From Acinetobacter geminorum (GTDB lineage: Bacteria > Pseudomonadota > Gammaproteobacteria > Pseudomonadales > Moraxellaceae), in the NCBI RefSeq assembly GCF_013009345.1, contig NZ_JABELE010000024.1, positions 1 through 37,445 of the forward strand: DNA of 37,445 nucleotides, given 5' to 3'. Under the pieces are notes generated by a model. It saw nothing but the letters and a program-made list of their open reading frames with translations, was not told the origin of the DNA and ran no database searches. Both the position numbers and the translations under genes were made by a program. How positions within the stretch are numbered: the first letter of the stretch is position 1; the number at the start of each line of letters is the position of its first letter. Positions 32,800 to 37,445 of this stretch are shown one piece after another.

Positions 32800-33049
32800 T
32801 ACAGTCACCTTTCTTTTCTAAGCTTTCTAAATAAGCTTTCAGTGCAATTTCATCGCGCTTATTTTTCTTTTTGGCGTAATACCAGTTCATTAAAAAACCA
32901 GCTAAACCAATGATGATACTGACCCAAAATGCTAAATCGATTGACCCGATCCACGCCGAAACTGCTCCTGCCACACTTCCCCCGTATGTTGCACCCTTAC
33001 TGGCCGCCAAAGCGGTCGATGTATCTATAATTTGCTGATTGTCTGCCAT
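32783..33049 (-). CDS. Phage holin (probable class II / pinholin-type)
   Basis: 88 aa from the ATG at 33049, preceded by TAGGGGGC. One clear membrane helix (LAFWVSIIIGLAGFLMNWYY, about 37-56) and an upstream small-residue segment rich in Gly and Ala (GATYGGSVAGAVSAWIG) that could be a weak first helix. A highly charged C-terminal tail follows (KKKNKRDEIALKAYLESLEKKGDC). Location directly ahead of and overlapping (17 bp) the endolysin supports the call. Pairing with a SAR endolysin suggests a pinholin. An ATG at 33100 is in frame but lies in the terminator hairpin and has no ribosome site. Confidence 0.82.
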   Translation of the reverse strand: MADNQQIIDTSTALAASKGATYGGSVAGAVSAWIGSIDLAFWVSIIIGLAGFLMNWYYAKKKNKRDEIALKAYLESLEKKGDCNVKQD

Positions 33050-33075
33050 GCAGCCCCCTAATTTCGGCAATAAAA

Positions 33076-33097
33076 AAGCACCCAATTTAGGGTGCTT
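33076..33097 (-). terminator. Terminator between the tail genes and the lysis cassette
   Basis: 8-bp perfect stem (33090-33097 with 33076-33083), 6-nt loop, followed on the minus strand by six T. It lies 18 nt beyond the 59-aa gene, so the lysis genes depend on readthrough, antitermination or their own promoter. Confidence 0.85.
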
Positions 33098-33114
33098 CAT
33101 AACTATTGGATGAG

Positions 33115-33294
33115 TTAATCTCTTAAAACTAACTCATCATTTTTAACTAAATACTTATTTGCTGATATCTGGTGATCTACTTCTAAAAACTGTTGCCCCT
33201 CTTCAAGATGAATTGTTTCAGCTAGAAACTGAGGGCACTCAATTAAGTTTTGTATTTCACCAGTTTCAACCTCATAAACTGCAAAATATGCCAT
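33115..33294 (-). CDS. Small protein coupled to the tail-tip gene, 59 aa
   Basis: Reads MAYFAVYEVETGEIQNLIEC.., acidic, no membrane segment, ending KNDELVLRD. Its ATG shares the A of the upstream stop (TAATG), so translation is coupled to the gpJ-like gene. The location, just after J and before a terminator, suggests a tail-related or tail-fibre-chaperone role, but I do not recognise a family. Confidence 0.7.
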   Translation of the reverse strand: MAYFAVYEVETGEIQNLIECPQFLAETIHLEEGQQFLEVDHQISANKYLVKNDELVLRD

Positions 33295-36200
33295 TACTTC
33301 CTCATCGTCATTGCATGAATATAACGTTGAGACACATTCATGGAACCACCAGCAACAACTCTCAATTGCAATTTGAATGTCCCCGCTATTCCTGTTGAAT
33401 CGTGTCTTGAAATATTAATTGTTCCAGCACTACGCGAGTTACCAGTCACTAAAATGTTATGTCTATGTTCACCACCATCAGACATAGTCACGTTGCCATT
33501 TAAACTAACAGTATGGCTGTGTGACCCACCACTGTTTGTGTTTCCATTTGCACTGAATGAGTGACTGTGAAATGTACCTCCTGCATTTGTCGAGCCAGTC
33601 GTACCATTCACATTGTAGCTATGACTATGCGAACCATCTTGCCCGGTATTACCCGAAACACTAACAGCAGAACCATTATGATTGTGCATGCCATTTGCAT
33701 CGGTAATAGAAGCCACTGAAGTATGTTCAATGAAGTGAACTTCCAGATCCTCAAAAACGACTTGATCATTTTTGAGAACACGACAATAAACTTGCTGTTT
33801 CGGACTGTAGCCAGTAAAACTAAAGACAGCGCCAAAAGTTAAAACTGTATGCCCCATATCTGACGGTACATTTAACGTCTGAATAGTCACATATTCAGTA
33901 TCAACACCCACTGAAATTTCAGCAAATGCAGAAACTGGAACAGTTACGGCATTATCAGCAATCTTTAAAGTATCAACTGCAAGATCAGCAATTTTACCTC
34001 TTGTCACTGCAAGATTATCAATCTGAGCACTTCCAACAGCTAATTGTGCAATCTTGCCTCGCTGTACAGCCAAGTCTTTAATATGAGATGTATCGACGGA
34101 TTGATAATCTATAATGACAGTTTTTAGGTATGCACCCACTGGGAAAACTGTGCCTGTTACTGGGTCAGTAAAAGGGGTTGTACGGAAAATAAATGGATAT
34201 GAAACAGTGCCATTACTACCGTTTCCGATTGCAATAGAATCAAAGTTAAAAATAAACTGAGACTCTACGCCATCATTGGCACCACCCCAGCCCGCAATTT
34301 TTCCGTTCACATCCAGCTTAATGAACTTTTGTGCATATAGCCCATTGACTGATTTAGTGACCTCTTGAACAGCAGCTTTATTGCCGTTCAGATCAGTCTG
34401 AACTGTATCTGTGCGAATTGCTTGTGCTAGATCACTTTCAATACGTGCTGACTGTTCAGACCAGACGCCCGCATAGCCTCCCTCATTACCAATTAACTCA
34501 GATTCCGAGCCGATTAAAGGCGGGTTAATTTGAGCATAGACACCATCAAGTCTGATCGTTTGGGCATTAACTTTGTCATCAACATCCTTAATATCCGCCT
34601 TAACTTGCGTCAATTGTCCCGTTGAAGCTTTATCTTCAAGCTCAAGATTAATTAAATCAATCGCCTCAGCATTTGACGATGACTGCTCAACTGCTACCTG
34701 TGCCGACTGGCGTACAGTCGCAAGAGCGCTATCATTGCTTGCAATATAAGTATCAATCTTTTGAACTGTTACTTTATCGCCCTCAATTCGAGCTTGAACC
34801 TCTTGCTGGGCGTATGCCCGTAAATCATTAACCTCGACAACTGTGGTATCTATACGTTTGCTTAGTGCAAGATCTCCTTCAATCATTGCCGATTGAACAG
34901 ACCATGTGCCAGCGAAGCCCTGATCATTACCGATCAAATCTGATTCAGATCCAATCAAAGGTGGATTAAGCTGTGCATATACACCGTCCGTTTTTTCAGC
35001 TACAAGTGAAAGATCATTTGCAACAACTCGAATACTTTCTTGAGCCGCTGCAATTCCCTCATCACTTGACTGTTTAACAGTATTTACAACTTCAAGAACA
35101 CCTTCATCACCATCAATAATTTGCTGTGAAAGGCCATCTGAAGCTTGCTGAATAGCGTTTTGACGATCAATGACTTCTTGTGTAATCCGATCTTTCGTAT
35201 TCTGAATATCTTGCTTAAGTGGACCTATTTCAGCATCAATAGTCTCAATATGATCAATCTTGGTTTTAAGATCCTGGTTGAGCTGAGACTCACTGATTTG
35301 ATCATTTAAAAGCTCAAGAACATCTGTTGCATCGGCAGAAGTTGTCGCATGAGTCCAATCCGACCATGGCCCAATATTTCCAATCCTATCAATCAAACGC
35401 CCCCGATAAAATTGAGTCAGATTTGGCTGTAAACCTTGCAGAGTATGAGTCGTTGTTGGATAAGCGAATAAGCCCAATTGAGCAATGTTGCTAGTACCAT
35501 CCGGTGAAACCTGAATCTCTGTATAAGCTGTATCTAGAGCACCAGTTGCAGGGAAGCCCCAATTTAGGCGCATACCAAACAAAATACCTGTTGCTTGGAT
35601 AAATGCCAATTTTGGCGGTAAACCTTGCTTGCCAGAGAGTTCAGTCAAAGTTGAATAAACTGGTAAAGAAGCTATCTCAAATGCTGAAATCGCTGTTACT
35701 CGTGCTTGATATTGACCCGCATAAATACCTGGTACTTCGACTGAGTTGTTGCCAGTAATTGGTAACTTAATCCAGCTGCCGTCATCCTTGCGCCACTCAA
35801 CTTGATATTTAACCGCGCCCTTAGCCTGCGCCCAGGACACAATCATTGTCGCCACATTGATACCCTGATCAATACGGCTTTCACTAGTAATTACGACATC
35901 AGTTACAGGATCCTGAATTGTTGGGTTCACAATCGAAATCGGAACCTCATCAAAATAAGCACCCTTGTCAATGGCATCGAACTTGGCTGGATTATATTGA
36001 AGTGCAGTAACTGAAAATTGATGACTTTCGTCTTGAGTAATCGAGATCACTCGAAACTTCATTGTTGCTAAATCTTGGGCATCTATAACCCATACATTTT
36101 GAGCGGCAATAGCATCAAATTCATGAGTAACAGTTACTACTCGACCTGAGATAGATTGAACAATACGAGTTTGAGCCTTTCCATCCTCGCCATTAATAAT

Positions 36201-37445
36201 CAGTCTGTCGCCAGCAACTGCAACAACATCGTCACGATCAAGCGTAATGCTTTTACGATCTGCTGATATTTTAGATACACGTCCACCGTTTGCTCGACCA
36301 GCAAACAATGGATCTGCAATATCAATAACTCTTCCTGGCTGCGGAATATGGCCATCCAAACCAACTTTAAAACTAACAGTTCTGGTTTCTAATTGTTCAG
36401 ACTTTAATGCCCACCATCCTGCTCGCTGCGCTTGTCCACGTGAGGTACAACCCCAAGCGTCAAGCTCTAAAATACGAACTTGGCCTGCTTCAGCAATCGC
36501 CTTTTCATCGCGAACAAACTCATATTCAGTTTTGTAGTGATTAGCTGGGTTATCCCACGCAATTTTTACAACATTATGGCGATCACGCGCACGGGTTCCT
36601 GAGTATTCAAAATTGCCATCAATGACATTGGCACGCGTATATGTGAAATAAGTATCTTGGGGAATATCCGCATCACAAATAATGCTATTACCATCCCAAA
36701 ATGTGATAGCACGGAATACACCAGCTAATTTCGTTAAAATTTCAAAGGCACCTTCGGCACTCTGAAGATAAACATTACAAGTAAAGCGTGGTTCTTGGCC
36801 GCCTAGACCGTCTGGTACCATTTCGTCACAGTATTGTGCTAATCGGTACAATGACCACTTATCAACCATAAGTGGAGTTAAGCGGTCACCTAGCGCATAG
36901 CGATCAACTGTACAGATGTCGTAATAGATCCATGCAGGGTTGTTAGAATAAGCCTCTTTGAAAGTGCCGTCCCACATTCCAACATACTGACGTGTAACCG
37001 GATTGTAATTTGTCGGTACTTTAAGAATTTCACCCTTAGCGTCCATTGCAACTTTAGCAACATTTCCAAAGGTCTCAGCATCATACTGAAGACCCAATAA
37101 TGCTGTTTTTGGATAGCGTAATTTCGCATCGATCACTTCTGTTACAGCTGCAATATACATCTTGTCGCTGATATATTCAGAAGTTGTATTGGGTGTAAGT
37201 CTACGAACACGAACAAGCCAGCCAGAGTCTGCACGAGGCAAATCAATCCGATGAGCACGTTCATAATTTGCAGATGTTTTATCTGAAATCTTGGTTTTTA
37301 GTACTTCAGTCCAGACACCTCCATCAGTCTGTAAATCGATTGCGTATTCGATCGTTACGCCTGATACATCACCATTTGTAGCGTTCTGAGTACGTAAAGG
37401 TCCCCATTTTAAGCGCAGACGAACTGCGTCAAGATCAAGATTACT
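33294..37445 (-). CDS. Phage tail-tip / host-specificity protein (gpJ-like), partial at the right edge
   Basis: At least 1383 aa; the frame stays open through 37445, so the 5' end lies outside the window. The first part matches the gpJ central fold of long-tailed siphophages (YYDICTVDRYALGDRL; GVFRAITFWDGNSIICDAD). A fibronectin-III-like stretch follows at about 35430-35890 (TMIVSWAQAKGAVKYQVEWRK). Then come long helical segments, a duplicated DGVYAQxNPPLIGSES module, triple RGKIAxLAV repeats and a His-rich C-terminus with five HxH motifs. It should form the tail tip and bind the host receptor. It is followed by a TAATG-coupled small gene. Confidence 0.9.
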   Translation of the reverse strand, partial: SNLDLDAVRLRLKWGPLRTQNATNGDVSGVTIEYAIDLQTDGGVWTEVLKTKISDKTSANYERAHRIDLPRADSGWLVRVRRLTPNTTSEYISDKMYIAAVTEVIDAKLRYPKTALLGLQYDAETFGNVAKVAMDAKGEILKVPTNYNPVTRQYVGMWDGTFKEAYSNNPAWIYYDICTVDRYALGDRLTPLMVDKWSLYRLAQYCDEMVPDGLGGQEPRFTCNVYLQSAEGAFEILTKLAGVFRAITFWDGNSIICDADIPQDTYFTYTRANVIDGNFEYSGTRARDRHNVVKIAWDNPANHYKTEYEFVRDEKAIAEAGQVRILELDAWGCTSRGQAQRAGWWALKSEQLETRTVSFKVGLDGHIPQPGRVIDIADPLFAGRANGGRVSKISADRKSITLDRDDVVAVAGDRLIINGEDGKAQTRIVQSISGRVVTVTHEFDAIAAQNVWVIDAQDLATMKFRVISITQDESHQFSVTALQYNPAKFDAIDKGAYFDEVPISIVNPTIQDPVTDVVITSESRIDQGINVATMIVSWAQAKGAVKYQVEWRKDDGSWIKLPITGNNSVEVPGIYAGQYQARVTAISAFEIASLPVYSTLTELSGKQGLPPKLAFIQATGILFGMRLNWGFPATGALDTAYTEIQVSPDGTSNIAQLGLFAYPTTTHTLQGLQPNLTQFYRGRLIDRIGNIGPWSDWTHATTSADATDVLELLNDQISESQLNQDLKTKIDHIETIDAEIGPLKQDIQNTKDRITQEVIDRQNAIQQASDGLSQQIIDGDEGVLEVVNTVKQSSDEGIAAAQESIRVVANDLSLVAEKTDGVYAQLNPPLIGSESDLIGNDQGFAGTWSVQSAMIEGDLALSKRIDTTVVEVNDLRAYAQQEVQARIEGDKVTVQKIDTYIASNDSALATVRQSAQVAVEQSSSNAEAIDLINLELEDKASTGQLTQVKADIKDVDDKVNAQTIRLDGVYAQINPPLIGSESELIGNEGGYAGVWSEQSARIESDLAQAIRTDTVQTDLNGNKAAVQEVTKSVNGLYAQKFIKLDVNGKIAGWGGANDGVESQFIFNFDSIAIGNGSNGTVSYPFIFRTTPFTDPVTGTVFPVGAYLKTVIIDYQSVDTSHIKDLAVQRGKIAQLAVGSAQIDNLAVTRGKIADLAVDTLKIADNAVTVPVSAFAEISVGVDTEYVTIQTLNVPSDMGHTVLTFGAVFSFTGYSPKQQVYCRVLKNDQVVFEDLEVHFIEHTSVASITDANGMHNHNGSAVSVSGNTGQDGSHSHSYNVNGTTGSTNAGGTFHSHSFSANGNTNSGGSHSHTVSLNGNVTMSDGGEHRHNILVTGNSRSAGTINISRHDSTGIAGTFKLQLRVVAGGSMNVSQRYIHAMTMRK

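Noticed and set aside
33050..33100. Holin start at ATG 33100
   Set aside because: This start codon lies in the terminator hairpin and has no ribosome site; ATG 33049 has TAGGGGGC at good spacing.
36247..36537. Plus-strand open frame inside the tail-tip gene
   Set aside because: Antisense to conserved gpJ sequence, and no ribosome site.
1..37445. CRISPR array, rRNA genes or insertion sequences
   Set aside because: No regularly spaced repeats, no rRNA signatures and no transposase coding sequence or terminal inverted repeats were seen.

Overview
The window reads as Acinetobacter chromosome, most likely the A. baumannii/calcoaceticus complex. The DNA is AT-rich. It carries pyrB with a degenerate dihydroorotase partner, hisZ-purA, a Vfr/CRP-type regulator with an acidic tail, ClpB, RlmKL and AlaS, with gammaproteobacterial (Moraxellaceae-like) protein sequences. 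The species is inferred; no rRNA or marker alignment was possible.

Bases 1-24914 are core chromosome. In order: a glutathione S-transferase, a Rossmann/DUF2520 protein, a DUF937-like/OmpA-domain membrane protein, the pyrB-pyrC' pair, a small unknown, rlmKL, a small secreted unknown, a CinA-domain protein, clpB with a readable sigma32 promoter, an M23 peptidase, a GNAT acetyltransferase, an OsmC protein, vfr/crp, an aldo/keto reductase, an M48 lipoprotein peptidase, a small membrane protein, purA, hisZ, an Epd/GAPDH-like dehydrogenase, and alaS. Most gene ends are closed by clear intrinsic terminators, many of them bidirectional.

From about 24935 to the right edge the window is the left part of a prophage or prophage-derived island, inserted just behind alaS. 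A P4-like tyrosine integrase (25201-26403) is preceded by paired 15-bp direct repeats and TGTACA-type operators. Next come a frameshifted small gene, a two-helix membrane protein of very AT-rich codon use, a frameshifted SRAP (HMCES/YedK-like) gene, and a umuD-umuC operon with an operator resembling the Acinetobacter UmuDAb box. Two unknown genes follow: a small acidic protein behind a palindromic promoter, then a putative HTH protein.

The rest is read on the minus strand. Transcription runs from a huge tail-tip (gpJ-like) gene that enters from the right edge, through a coupled 59-aa protein and a terminator, into a lysis cassette: holin, signal-anchor type endolysin, Rz and an overlapping Rz1. 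A 48-aa protein lies beyond. A duplicated ~75-bp terminator module brackets this last stretch.

The most promising leads for something undescribed are: (a) the operon at 30185-31367, laid out like anti-CRISPR/aca operons; (b) the two-helix membrane protein at 26663 as a possible exclusion or defence gene; (c) the duplicated terminator module with interlocked inverted repeats at 31352-31797; (d) the prophage damage-tolerance cluster (SRAP + UmuDC). All functional claims for these are inference.
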